From Sphingobacterium sp. CZ-UAM (GTDB taxonomy: Bacteria > Bacteroidota > Bacteroidia > Sphingobacteriales > Sphingobacteriaceae), in assembly GCF_002000245.1 (NCBI RefSeq), contig NZ_MTCM01000001.1, positions 744,001-808,000 of the forward strand: a DNA stretch of 64,000 nt, written 5' to 3'. Positions 16,955 to 25,955 of the stretch are shown piece by piece; within the stretch, counting starts at the first letter, position 1; every line of letters begins with the position of its first letter. A program made the position numbers and the translations under genes. The notes beneath the pieces were generated by a model, which searched no databases, was not told where the DNA came from, and saw only the letters and a program-made list of their open reading frames with translations.

Positions 16955-18790
16955 ATGAAGTTTCAAAAGGTTTCTCTTTTTGTTCTTTTAGCGTCGGCAT
17001 GTTTCAACGTCAGCGCACAGAACACAACGTCAGCTCAAAAAATGCAGTGGTTTGAGGATGCCAAGCTGGGTGTCTTTATTCATTGGGGGATATATTCCGT
17101 TGATGGTATCTCAGAATCATGGTCTTTCTTCAATAATTATATTAACCACGATAATTATATCAAACAGCTTGATGGTTTTACCGCCAAAAACTATAAGCCA
17201 AGCGAATGGGCTAAATTGATCAAACAAGCTGGGGCGAAGTACAGCGTCATTACAACAAAACATCATGATGGAATCTCTTTATGGAATACCAAAGCGGACA
17301 AAGCCATCACCACGGTGAAAGATGCCGCTGCCAAACAGGATGTTATTACACCATTTGTAGAGGCTATCCAACAGGAGGGGCTACATACCGGTCTCTACTA
17401 TTCTTTACCAGACTGGAGCCATCCTTATTACGACGTATTTACCCGTGCAAGAAAACGCTACGAACTGGCTAAGGAGCCCGATCGTTGGAACCATTATGTT
17501 GAATATTATCAAAAACAGTTAAGCGAGTTATCACAACAATATAAACCCGAATTGATTTGGTTTGATGGGGATTGGGAACATAGTGCTGAGGAGTGGAAAT
17601 CTAAGGAAACTTTATCGCTGTTGCGCAAATATAACCCCAATATCATTATTAATTCGCGTTTAAATCACCATGGCGATTACGAGACTCCTGAGCAAGGCAT
17701 TCCAGTAACCCGGCCGGACGCTAAATTCTGGGAACTTTGCTATACCATGAATGACTCTTGGGGATATCAGCCTTTTGATAAGAAATACAAATCACCCAAT
17801 ATGATTATCCGTACGTTGGTCGATTGTATCTCCATGGGGGGCAATCTCCTTTTGGATATTGGTCCAAAAGCGGATGGAAGCATTCCAGAAGAGCAGATAA
17901 ATATTTTGAAGCAGCTGGGTAGATGGACGAATAAACACGCAGCCGCTATTTATGGAACTAGAGCAGGTATCCCATTCGAAAATTATAACGGTAAGTCCGC
18001 TTTATCAAAAGATGGAAAAACCCTTTATCTCTATGTATATGAGCAGAAAACACAATTGCAACTTAAGGGATTGCTGAATAATTCCGTTCAACGGATTTCC
18101 GTTGTCGGGGATGCGGCTTCGAAGGTGATGGCAACAGCTTCCGATGCAACGATCCAGTTGGATCTGACGAAAGTGAACTTCGATCAGGATGTCACAGTAT
18201 TGGCAGTGGAATTTAAGGATAAGGTTCGGTGGCAAACCCCGCAGGAAAAAGCGGTAAGTTTGGTATCTGTGTTAAATAATAAGCATACTGTTACCGCTTT
18301 AAATCAGATTGCATCAACCCTGCACGATGGAAAAAATATTTTTGATCATTCCGGTTTGACTTTAGACGGTTTGGAAACCAAGCTGCCAACAGGAAATCTG
18401 ACAAACCCAACTGTATTAGATTGGATAAAAAATCATGCCGAAGCACTTTATGAAACTGGAAAAGGACTGCCGGAGGGACATTATGAAGGATTAAGCGCAG
18501 TTTCCAAAGATCGTCAGACCCTCTATCTTTTTGTCGAAGGGACACCGACAGGACCCATCGCGTTAAAAGGAATAAAGAATGGGATTGCACGGATTCGGTT
18601 GGTAGGAGAAGGTTCTATGATCAATCATGAAATTTTCAATAAATTATACTGGAGCAGTATTCCGGGGATCGTTTATATTCAGGCACCAAAGGAACGCCTG
18701 GATAAAAATATGACTGTTATTGCCGTACTATTGGACTCACCCTTGGCATTGCACCGTGAGAAAGTTGGCGCAATTGAAAATAACCTTTAA
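16955..18790 (+). CDS. GH29 alpha-L-fucosidase with duplicated C-terminal domain
   Basis: A 611-residue secreted enzyme (signal peptide to NVSAQ). The GH29 barrel occupies roughly residues 25-320, with the hallmark KLGVFIHWGIYSV, ITTKHHDGISLW, the nucleophile region ELIWFDGDWEH near residue 200, and GGNLLLDIGPKADGSIP. It removes terminal alpha-L-fucose. After the barrel, two similar modules follow: AAAIYGTRAGIPFENY...LSKDGKTLYLYV (from about 325) and AEALYETGKGLPEGHY...VSKDRQTLYLFV (from about 492), so the usual C-terminal beta domain appears in tandem duplicate. Together with the sulfatases this suggests a sulfated fucose-containing substrate. Confidence 0.94.
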   Translation: MKFQKVSLFVLLASACFNVSAQNTTSAQKMQWFEDAKLGVFIHWGIYSVDGISESWSFFNNYINHDNYIKQLDGFTAKNYKPSEWAKLIKQAGAKYSVITTKHHDGISLWNTKADKAITTVKDAAAKQDVITPFVEAIQQEGLHTGLYYSLPDWSHPYYDVFTRARKRYELAKEPDRWNHYVEYYQKQLSELSQQYKPELIWFDGDWEHSAEEWKSKETLSLLRKYNPNIIINSRLNHHGDYETPEQGIPVTRPDAKFWELCYTMNDSWGYQPFDKKYKSPNMIIRTLVDCISMGGNLLLDIGPKADGSIPEEQINILKQLGRWTNKHAAAIYGTRAGIPFENYNGKSALSKDGKTLYLYVYEQKTQLQLKGLLNNSVQRISVVGDAASKVMATASDATIQLDLTKVNFDQDVTVLAVEFKDKVRWQTPQEKAVSLVSVLNNKHTVTALNQIASTLHDGKNIFDHSGLTLDGLETKLPTGNLTNPTVLDWIKNHAEALYETGKGLPEGHYEGLSAVSKDRQTLYLFVEGTPTGPIALKGIKNGIARIRLVGEGSMINHEIFNKLYWSSIPGIVYIQAPKERLDKNMTVIAVLLDSPLALHREKVGAIENNL

Positions 18791-18813
18791 TCGCTGCTAA
18801 ACAAAATATTGGC

Positions 18814-18844
18814 GCCCAAGATGATAGCATCTTGGGCTTTTTTA
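18814..18844 (+). terminator. Rho-independent terminator after the fucosidase gene
   Basis: GCCCAAGATG (18814-18823) pairs with CATCTTGGGC (18829-18838) over the loop ATAG, followed by six T residues. Confidence 0.92.
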
Positions 18845-18909
18845 TCCAGTCAAAATAATTTTTGTTGCCGCTGTTATGGCGGGAATTATTTTTATGCTAA
18901 CTTAGGACG

Positions 18910-19368
18910 ATGAGTCTATTATATACCTCTCTTATAGCGCTGTCAACTGCCGTGCTATGTATTTCCTGTACTGCGGGAGATGGCAATAAAGTGGAGCGAC
19001 AACGTGCAGATTCGCTGACGAATGAAGTGGTTAAAGGAAAAATGAGTTTGGAACGACTGGCCAAATCAGATGAATTTATGTATTTCAATGAAAAATACTT
19101 TTATGAACCGGCTGATTTGAAGGCGATACCTAAATTTGACAAGGTGCAGATTCAAATTGTAACCTATCGCATTTATAAACATGTTAAGCTGTCAGCCAAC
19201 CGTTATCATTTTGCTGTAAAACAAGCAAAAGATCTGCATATCCCCAATAAGGCTTTTGTCTACTATCAACGTTCTTTTGATGAGATGAACCGAAAAGCTG
19301 CTACTAGTAAAGATTCGATCCGACTGGAACTTCCCGATGACTATGCTACTAAATTGCTAAAAGAGTAG
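18910..19368 (+). CDS. Hypothetical lipoprotein
   Basis: A 152-residue protein with a short N-terminal hydrophobic segment and a plausible lipobox (CISC, lipidation at Cys20). The mature part is highly charged and mostly helical in appearance, with no domain recognised. It stands between the fucosidase terminator and the sirtuin gene and may share a transcript with the latter (75-bp gap). No function can be assigned. Confidence 0.75.
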   Translation: MSLLYTSLIALSTAVLCISCTAGDGNKVERQRADSLTNEVVKGKMSLERLAKSDEFMYFNEKYFYEPADLKAIPKFDKVQIQIVTYRIYKHVKLSANRYHFAVKQAKDLHIPNKAFVYYQRSFDEMNRKAATSKDSIRLELPDDYATKLLKE

Positions 19369-19443
19369 TGTATTTGTTTATTATCTAAAAAGTATCCTTT
19401 CGAACCCAATAGATTTATTTATTTTTAGGGACTAAGCAAGCAA

Positions 19444-20151
19444 ATGGAAAAGAAAAATATTGTTGTTTTAACCGGAGCAGGTATTTCAGCTGAAAGCGGG
19501 ATACCAACCTTTAGGGATGCAAATGGATTATGGGAAGGACATGATGTGATGGCTGTTGCTTCTATTGAAGGCTGGAAGAAAAACCCAGCACTTGTTCAGC
19601 AATTTTACAACCTTAGACGGAAGGCAGCGTTAGCCGCAAAACCAAATGCAGCGCATCTCGCTTTGCAGCAGTTAGAGTCGGCCTACCAGGTCACCATCAT
19701 TACGCAGAATGTAGATCTGTTGCATGAGCAGGCCGGATCTACAAAGATTATACATTTACACGGTCGATTGGATCAATCCAAGTCGTCCATTGACGATCGT
19801 TTGATTTACCCCATTGAGGGGGATGAGATAAAGATGGGAGATCTCTGCGAAAAAGGCAGTCAATTGCGACCGAATATCGTGTGGTTTGGTGAGGCTGTTC
19901 CAGAGATTGAACGGGCAATGGCCTATGTTTCTAAAGCAGATATCCTAATCATCATCGGAACTTCCCTGCAGGTTTATCCAGCGGCCGGACTGCGACAATT
20001 TGCACCAAGCTATTGCCGCTCATTTTTGATAGACAAGCAGATTCCGGATAGCACAAGATTGGGGCGTATAAAATGCTTTGAGGAGGCCGCGACTGTTGCG
20101 GTTCCTATTTTGGTAACTCAGCTGCTTCAGGAAGCCTCAGTTGGAGAATGA
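19444..20151 (+). CDS. cobB: NAD-dependent protein deacylase (sirtuin) without the zinc-finger cysteines
   Basis: A 235-residue Sir2-family enzyme that removes acyl groups from lysines with NAD as co-substrate. NAD-binding GAGISAESGIPTFRDANGLW (residues 11-30), TQNVDLLHEQAG and the catalytic-His block HLHGRL are intact. FYNLRRKAA carries the Tyr-x-x-Arg pair typical of class III sirtuins that accept succinyl or malonyl groups. The four cysteines that normally bind structural zinc are absent: the region after HLHG has only one Cys (MGDLCEKGSQLRPNIVWFGE). It is probably still active, since catalytic residues are retained. Confidence 0.92.
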   Translation: MEKKNIVVLTGAGISAESGIPTFRDANGLWEGHDVMAVASIEGWKKNPALVQQFYNLRRKAALAAKPNAAHLALQQLESAYQVTIITQNVDLLHEQAGSTKIIHLHGRLDQSKSSIDDRLIYPIEGDEIKMGDLCEKGSQLRPNIVWFGEAVPEIERAMAYVSKADILIIIGTSLQVYPAAGLRQFAPSYCRSFLIDKQIPDSTRLGRIKCFEEAATVAVPILVTQLLQEASVGE

Positions 20152-20262
20152 TATAACAGTGCATTATAAACACAGGTAGTTTACGGTTTGAACGAGGAGA
20201 AAGTTGCGTAAAACCTCATAAATAGGATAACTTTATTGAGAGATAGATTAAAAACTTAAAAA

Positions 20263-21360
20263 ATGAAAAGAATAATAGGACTGATTTGTAGTTCGGTATT
20301 GGCCATTTCTTGCCACAATAACTCGGCGATCAAAGTAAATCATAGTACAAACAATGCGCCGATACAATTGGATAGTGCGCAAGCAAGACATTTGCTTACC
20401 TTGCCCTTGCATTGTATTGAAGTTGAATATCCGAACAAATTGGGACAGGTACTCGGAAGTGACAAAGATCTAAAAGGGCCGCGCGCGCTACATCCAATTT
20501 TTTACGGCTGTTTTGACTGGCACTCTTCTGTTCATGGTTATTGGTCAATTGTCCGAATTTTGAAACAATTTCCTGATCTAGACAAGTCTGGCCTGATCCG
20601 GAAGCAGCTCAATCAGATTATTACAGCAGAAAATGCGGCAACAGAATTAGCATTCTTTCAAGATAAAAATAATAAAAACTTTGAACGCACCTACGGTTGG
20701 GCCTGGTTATTACAACTGCAAAAAGAGTTATTGACCTGGAAAGATCCCGATGCGGAACGCTGGGCAAAAATTCTGGATCCAATGGCAAAACATATTGTGA
20801 AAGCCTATCAGGAATATTTGCCGAAATTGGTGTATCCAATTCGTACTGGCTATCATGATAATTCAGCTTTTGGTCTCTCGCTGGCTTTAGATTATGCAAG
20901 GGGAGCCAATAATGTTGCCTTTGAAAAATCATTAACGACAAATGCGGTAAGGTTATATGACCATGACAAAAATTGTAATATTTCCTTTGAGCCTAGCGGT
21001 AGTGATTTTCTTTCCCCTTGTCTTGAAGAGGCGCTATGCATGAGTGCGGTTTTGGGGCAAGATGAATATCGCAAATGGCTAAAGGACTTTCTTCCGGAGC
21101 TTTTTAATCCAGACTTTAATTTGGAACCCGGCATTGTAAAAGATCGTACAGATGGGCATCTAGTTCACTTGGATGGATTGAATTTTAGCCGGGCCACCTG
21201 TTTAAATGGTATTGCTAAGGCACTGCCTGAGCTGAATCATCTACATGGTCTCGCCAATAAGCACTTAAAATATTCATTACCAAATATCACCTCCAAGGAT
21301 GACTATATGGGCTCCCATTGGTTGGGGACTTTTGCACTTTATGCACTTTCTAAAAATTAG
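20263..21360 (+). CDS. DUF2891 family lipoprotein
   Basis: A 365-residue protein with a lipoprotein signal (lipobox ending SVLAISC, Cys17). The body matches the DUF2891 pattern: HCIEVEYPNKLGQVL, HPIFYGCFDWHSSVHGYWSIVR, YGWAWLLQLQKEL and a C-terminal GLNFSRATCLNGIA segment. The helical, Trp/His-rich make-up is reminiscent of an alpha/alpha toroid and of a hydrolase, but no activity is established for the family as far as I know. It is transcribed rightwards alone, with a terminator just after. Confidence 0.88.
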   Translation: MKRIIGLICSSVLAISCHNNSAIKVNHSTNNAPIQLDSAQARHLLTLPLHCIEVEYPNKLGQVLGSDKDLKGPRALHPIFYGCFDWHSSVHGYWSIVRILKQFPDLDKSGLIRKQLNQIITAENAATELAFFQDKNNKNFERTYGWAWLLQLQKELLTWKDPDAERWAKILDPMAKHIVKAYQEYLPKLVYPIRTGYHDNSAFGLSLALDYARGANNVAFEKSLTTNAVRLYDHDKNCNISFEPSGSDFLSPCLEEALCMSAVLGQDEYRKWLKDFLPELFNPDFNLEPGIVKDRTDGHLVHLDGLNFSRATCLNGIAKALPELNHLHGLANKHLKYSLPNITSKDDYMGSHWLGTFALYALSKN

Positions 21361-21406
21361 GCCCACGGTCTGCTAAAAGCTGGGATTGGATCGACGCTTA
21401 CAGCAC

Positions 21407-21444
21407 TAAGCTACAGTTTCTGAATTTACAGAATCTGTAGCTTA
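21407..21444. terminator. Convergent hairpin terminator between DUF2891 and HxlR genes
   Basis: TAAGCTACAG (21407-21416) pairs with CTGTAGCTTA (21435-21444), continuing past a T/T mismatch with TTCTG/CAGAA and a 6-nt loop. The right arm includes the stop codon of the minus-strand HxlR gene. Confidence 0.75.
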
Positions 21445-21792
21445 CATATTTGTCTCGCCCCATTCATCCATAAGTACTAAAATTTTTTCCAATGAACGCC
21501 CCAATGCTGTTAGTTCATATTCTACTTTGGGTGGTACTTGTTGATAAACGATCCGATTGATCAGTTTATCCTGCTCAAGTTCTTTCAATTTGGCAATCAG
21601 CATGCGCTCTGAAATACCGACAAGTCTTTTTCGCAATTCACCATAACGCAACCTTTCTTCATGTAGGAGATAGGAGAGGATATTTATTTTCCATCTTCCC
21701 CCAATTACGGATAAAGTGAAAGCGATGCCACAATGACCTTTCCAGAAAGTTTCGTTGATATTATTGGTGGAGCTTTCTTTTCTGTTATTCAT
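21442..21792 (-). CDS. HxlR-family winged-helix transcriptional regulator
   Basis: A 116-residue regulator from the ATG at 21792. It shows the HxlR core CGIAFTLSVIGGRWKINILSYLL, RYGELRKRLVGISERMLIAKLKELE and the wing VPPKVEYELTALGRSL. The conserved early Cys, a redox-sensing site in several relatives such as HypR, is present in GHCGIAFTL. It is divergent from the DoxX gene 94 bp away, the usual arrangement for a regulator and its target. Confidence 0.93.
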   Translation of the reverse strand: MNNRKESSTNNINETFWKGHCGIAFTLSVIGGRWKINILSYLLHEERLRYGELRKRLVGISERMLIAKLKELEQDKLINRIVYQQVPPKVEYELTALGRSLEKILVLMDEWGETNM

Positions 21793-21886
21793 ACTTACTT
21801 TTCTGTTGGTATCATACAATTTCGTGCGTACTGTTATTGATGCAATTTAATAAAGAAATTTGTAGCTCATCTTATAAAGTATAAAA

Positions 21887-22258
21887 ATGGAAACAACAAA
21901 ATCTATCGTTCATTGGTTGAGCTACGCCTATTACCTCTATGTATTTGGTTATGCTTCCTTATTTAAAGTTTTTCAGAAACAGTCCATGATGCAGAGTATG
22001 GATTCTTTGGGGTTTAACAAAACCTGGACATTAGGCATTGGAATAGGCGAGTTGCTGGGTGTTATATTTCTTCTTATAGGTTTGTACAAACCAGAATTCA
22101 AAACAGTAGGAATTTTACTTTTATTTCCATTTGCGATTGGTGCTTTTACGGCACATATGGCTCATCAGGAATATAATCATTATTATAATTCATTACTAAT
22201 GTGTATGCTTAGTATTATCCTTCTTGCGACCGACAAAAATTTTAAAATTAGTATTTAG
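21887..22258 (+). CDS. DoxX-family membrane protein
   Basis: A 123-residue inner-membrane protein with four predicted hydrophobic helices and the DoxX-like features YASLFKVFQKQSMMQSMDSLGF and GIGELLGVIFLLIGLYKP. DoxX proteins are linked to quinone-dependent redox or thiol-stress systems, but the activity here is unknown. It is probably controlled by the divergent HxlR regulator. Confidence 0.88.
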   Translation: METTKSIVHWLSYAYYLYVFGYASLFKVFQKQSMMQSMDSLGFNKTWTLGIGIGELLGVIFLLIGLYKPEFKTVGILLLFPFAIGAFTAHMAHQEYNHYYNSLLMCMLSIILLATDKNFKISI

Positions 22259-22416
22259 TGTTCTGCTAGCCCAGCAGTGTTATGAGAAGACAAAGCCAGT
22301 GACACACAACTTACTTTAGAATTAAACAAAACGATTTCTTTTCAGGATGAGTTCATAAGAGAGACCACAGGTCATTTTAACAATTCTATCCATCGAGTAA
22401 TAAAACAAAATCTATT

Positions 22417-24609
22417 ATGACGAAGAAAAGAGAACGCATTGAAAAAGCAGAAAATCAGATTGAAAATGAAAAAATAAGATCATTAAACCAGCATATCTCT
22501 GATGCAAGTGGTGAACAGATGAGAACAGATCAGGGCGTTAGGATCAATGATGATCAAAACTCGCTTAAAGCTGGCGAGCGGGGTGCCACGCTATTGGAGG
22601 ATTTTATTCTCCGGGAAAAAATTACCCATTTTGATCATGAACGTATTCCTGAACGTGTGGTACATGCCCGTGGGGCGGGAGCGCATGGTATTTTCAGGTT
22701 ATATAAATCGTTGGGTAATTTAACAAAGGCTGGCTTTTTGAATAACACTGAAATCGAAACTCCTGTTTTTGTACGTTTTTCAACTGTAGCAGGTTCCAGA
22801 GGCTCAACAGACCTTGCTCGCGATGTACGTGGTTTTGCGGTTAAATTTTACACGCAAGAGGGTAACTTTGATTTGGTGGGCAATAATATGCCTGTGTTTT
22901 TTATTCAGGACGCCATGAAATTTCCAGATCTGGTACATGCGGTAAAACCTGAACCCGACAATGAGATTCCCCAAGCGGCATCGGCTCACGACACTTTTTG
23001 GGATTTTATTTCCTTAATGCCCGAATCTACCCATATGGTCATGTGGCTCATGAGTGACCGTGCTATCCCGCGGAGTTATCGGATGATGGAAGGCTTTGGT
23101 GTACATACTTTCCGGCTTATTAATGAAAAGGGGGAGTCAAATTTTGTGAAATTCCACTGGAAACCTTTGCTCGGTGTGCATTCTGTAGCCTGGGATGAAG
23201 CGCAAAATATCTCGGGGAAGGATCCCGATTTTCATCGGCGTGATCTATGGGAGGCAATTGAAAGCGGGGTTTTTCCAGAGTGGGAGCTAGGTATACAGAT
23301 TATTCCTGAAGCCGATGAATTTAAATTTGATTTTGACTTATTGGATCCGACGAAAATCGTGCCTGAAGAATTGGTGCCTGTCCAGCGGATTGGAAAGATG
23401 ACCCTCAATAAAAATCCCGATAACTTTTTTGCCGAAACAGAGCAGAGTGCTTTTCATGTTGGGAATATCGTGCCTGGGATAGATTTCACGAATGACCCCT
23501 TGCTCCAGGGGCGGCTATTTTCGTATACAGATACTCAGCTGATACGCCTGGGCGGTCCTAATTTTCACGAGATCCCGATTAATCGGCCCATAAGCCCATC
23601 ACATAACAACCAGCGTGATGGATTTATGCGTCAGCGCATTGACAGAGGTAAGACGAGTTATGGGCCCAATTCTTTGGGTAACAATTATCCGGCTCAGGTT
23701 AAAGAAGCCGAGGGAGGTTTTACGAGCTATCAAGAACGCATCGATGCTAAAAAAATAAGAGGCAGAAGCGCGAGCTTCCGCGATCATTTTAGCCAGGCAC
23801 GGTTATTTTTTCATAGCCAGTCCGAACCCGAAAAAAATCATCTGATCGATGCCTTTCGTTTTGAATTAGGAAAGGTTAAAGCTGTCTCTGTACGCCAGCG
23901 TATGATTGGTATCCTGTCACTGGTAGACGTAGAATTGGCTACTAAAGTGGCAGCTGGACTGGGACTCAAGCTGCCCCAAAAACCAGAACAACCTATTAAT
24001 CACAGTATCCTCGCTGATGGTAATCCAGCCGATTATGAGCCTATTCAGGTGAAAGCAACCCTGGAGAAATCTAATGCTTTGAGTATGGAAAACACAGTTA
24101 AAAATACCATTCGGAGTCGAAAAGTTGCTGTACTTGCTGCGGATGGCGTAAATGGGGAATCCTTAATGAAGGTTACAGAACTGCTAATGGGAGAGGGTGC
24201 CGTTGTACATGTTATTGCTCCTAAACACGGTGAAATAATTGCATCTAACAAGTCAAAGATATTGGTGGAAGAGAGCTTATTGACCGGAGCATCCGTCTTA
24301 TACGATGCGGTATATGTGCCTGGAGGAAAACGTAGTGTAGCAACACTGGCAGAAGAACCCGATGCGATCCATTTCTTGAATGAAGCTTTCAAGCACTGTA
24401 AGGCAATCGCGATTGATGCCGAAGCAAAGGAGATCTTGCGGCAAACTTATTTTTTCGAAAAATTGCCGGCTGAAAGTTCTGAAGTTCCGACATTGGCTGA
24501 TGGAGTTTTTATTGGAGAGGATCCCGCTATCTTGGCGGATCAGTTTATAAAAGCAATTGCAAAACACCGATTTTGGGAACGTGAAAAACTGCGGCAGGTG
24601 CCAGCTTAA
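22417..24609 (+). CDS. katE: Large-subunit (clade 2) heme catalase with C-terminal DJ-1/PfpI-like domain
   Basis: A 730-residue hydroperoxidase II-type catalase that breaks down hydrogen peroxide. The catalytic His block is FDHERIPERVVHARGAGAHG; the NxxPVFFIQD segment supplies the Asn; the heme-proximal Tyr lies in RLFSYTDTQLIRLGGPNF. Residues about 570-725 form the flavodoxin/DJ-1-like domain found only in large-subunit catalases (SRKVAVLAADGVNGESL...VYVPGGKRSVATL). The N-terminal extension is charged. It converges on the ankyrin gene across a shared terminator. Confidence 0.97.
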   Translation: MTKKRERIEKAENQIENEKIRSLNQHISDASGEQMRTDQGVRINDDQNSLKAGERGATLLEDFILREKITHFDHERIPERVVHARGAGAHGIFRLYKSLGNLTKAGFLNNTEIETPVFVRFSTVAGSRGSTDLARDVRGFAVKFYTQEGNFDLVGNNMPVFFIQDAMKFPDLVHAVKPEPDNEIPQAASAHDTFWDFISLMPESTHMVMWLMSDRAIPRSYRMMEGFGVHTFRLINEKGESNFVKFHWKPLLGVHSVAWDEAQNISGKDPDFHRRDLWEAIESGVFPEWELGIQIIPEADEFKFDFDLLDPTKIVPEELVPVQRIGKMTLNKNPDNFFAETEQSAFHVGNIVPGIDFTNDPLLQGRLFSYTDTQLIRLGGPNFHEIPINRPISPSHNNQRDGFMRQRIDRGKTSYGPNSLGNNYPAQVKEAEGGFTSYQERIDAKKIRGRSASFRDHFSQARLFFHSQSEPEKNHLIDAFRFELGKVKAVSVRQRMIGILSLVDVELATKVAAGLGLKLPQKPEQPINHSILADGNPADYEPIQVKATLEKSNALSMENTVKNTIRSRKVAVLAADGVNGESLMKVTELLMGEGAVVHVIAPKHGEIIASNKSKILVEESLLTGASVLYDAVYVPGGKRSVATLAEEPDAIHFLNEAFKHCKAIAIDAEAKEILRQTYFFEKLPAESSEVPTLADGVFIGEDPAILADQFIKAIAKHRFWEREKLRQVPA

Positions 24610-24626
24610 TGCAAATTTGCCATACA

Positions 24627-24659
24627 AAAGTAAAGCCCGCTTTAAGCGGGCTTTACTTT
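24627..24659. terminator. Bidirectional terminator between catalase and ankyrin genes
   Basis: AAAGTAAAGCCCGC (24627-24640) pairs perfectly with GCGGGCTTTACTTT (24646-24659) over a 5-nt loop; the arms are symmetric and can serve both converging genes. Confidence 0.9.
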
Positions 24660-24670
24660 GAAATACTTAT

Positions 24671-25144
24671 TTAGTTTTGCAATATTGTAATGGCGGCTTC
24701 ATTACCTTGTTGTACAGCTAGATCCATAACCGAAAGTCCACGCACATCCAATAAGGTTTTGTTCGCCCCTTTTTCCAACAGAAGTTGTAATACCTCGTTT
24801 CTGCCAAACATGGCAGCAAACATAAGCGCTGTTCCACCATTTCCATGCTGTAGGTCTAAATTAGCGCCATAGTGGATTAAAAGTTCCGCAATGTCTTTAT
24901 ATCCTTTAAAAGCAACACCCATAAGCGCAGTATTCCCTCCCAGATCTTGAGCGTTAACGTCCGCACCTGCTTCCAGCAAAACTCGTGCAGCTTGAATTTG
25001 ATTATTATAGCAGGCAATAATTAATGGCGTATAGCCTTTATCGTCACGACAATTCAAATCAATATCCTGTCGGATAAGTTCTTGTAGTACCGCAACGTTT
25101 CCTAATCGTGCTGCGTGAATAATCACTTGTGTCATTTGTATCAT
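24671..25144 (-). CDS. Ankyrin-repeat protein next to the catalase gene
   Basis: A 157-residue protein made almost wholly of ankyrin repeats: GYTPLIIACYNNQIQAARVLLEAGADVNAQ, GNTALMGVAFKGYKDIAELLIHYGANLDLQ and GGTALMFAAMFGRNEVLQLLLEKGANKTLL are the three clear units, with a partial repeat on each side. There is no signal peptide, so it should be cytoplasmic. In Pseudomonas an ankyrin protein (AnkB) encoded beside the catalase gene katB is needed for full catalase activity; the side-by-side placement with katE here suggests a similar role, by inference. ATGs at 25144 and 25135 are both possible starts. Confidence 0.9.
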   Translation of the reverse strand: MIQMTQVIIHAARLGNVAVLQELIRQDIDLNCRDDKGYTPLIIACYNNQIQAARVLLEAGADVNAQDLGGNTALMGVAFKGYKDIAELLIHYGANLDLQHGNGGTALMFAAMFGRNEVLQLLLEKGANKTLLDVRGLSVMDLAVQQGNEAAITILQN

Positions 25145-25265
25145 AGTGCTATCTTTTAATATTGCAAAGACATTTTTTAAGAAGCTCTTTTGTTGGAGCC
25201 TTAATTTTAAACATAAAGTTATCTAAAAGCCAGTTTCAAAGTTTCCCAGCTTTTAGATAATTCAA

Positions 25266-25418
25266 TTAAGCCGCACCCCGGATTACCCGTAATAACACAA
25301 CTATAATTGCGATGACCAACAAGATGTGGATTATATTTCCTGTCGCATAACCTCCAAAAAAACTGATTGCCCAAATGATTACCAAAATGACGGCAATGAT
25401 GTATAATAAATTTCCCAT
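25266..25418 (-). CDS. Small lmo0937-type membrane protein
   Basis: A 50-residue protein beginning MGNLLYIIAVILVIIW and ending RVIRGAA, with two hydrophobic helices around a FFGGYATGN turn. This is the pattern of the lmo0937 family of stress-associated small membrane proteins that are widespread in Bacteroidota. Function is unknown. It is a single gene between the ankyrin and the 95-residue protein genes. Confidence 0.85.
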   Translation of the reverse strand: MGNLLYIIAVILVIIWAISFFGGYATGNIIHILLVIAIIVVLLRVIRGAA

Positions 25419-25599
25419 AATATTGATATATTTTTCACTAAGAACAACAGCCGTTTGATGATTGTTTTATAATAAAAAAAACAAACGATCTGCTGCTGAC
25501 TACGGTTATCTGTTAAAGTTTCTATTTACTGAAGTTGAATAATCTACGATATATTGTTTCCCTTTTATTCAAGAAGGATAAACTCAAAAAAAGAACACA

Positions 25600-25887
25600 A
25601 TGGCAAAAGCGTATTTACAAATAACCTTAAAAATCAATCCTAGTGAAAAAGGTGCAGTAACAGGCATATATAACAAATTTCAGGACGCGTTTCTTGATCA
25701 GATAAAAGGCGCGATCGCAATGGAACTACTCGTTGGAGATGAGCATGTTCAGCTATTGCATGTTTTTGATACAGCAGAAGACGCTCACGTTTTCCTATCG
25801 ACCGAGTTGTTCAATAACGATATCCTTGTCGCATTAAAATCCCTTGCTGTAGATACACCTGAGATCAGAATTTATACCGTTTTATAG
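25600..25887 (+). CDS. Hypothetical 95-residue protein, possible alpha-beta barrel fold
   Basis: Starts MAKAYLQITLKI and ends PEIRIYTVL, with an alternating strand-helix-strand pattern and a closing strand that resemble dimeric alpha-beta barrel (ABM/quinol monooxygenase-like) proteins. No catalytic motif is recognised. It precedes cinA by 68 bp in the same direction and could share its transcript. Confidence 0.75.
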   Translation: MAKAYLQITLKINPSEKGAVTGIYNKFQDAFLDQIKGAIAMELLVGDEHVQLLHVFDTAEDAHVFLSTELFNNDILVALKSLAVDTPEIRIYTVL

Positions 25888-25955
25888 TGCCGATATTTGT
25901 GGAACAGTTATTCCAGTAAGAAAGAGATAATTTCTGAAGTTCAATTCAAACAAGT

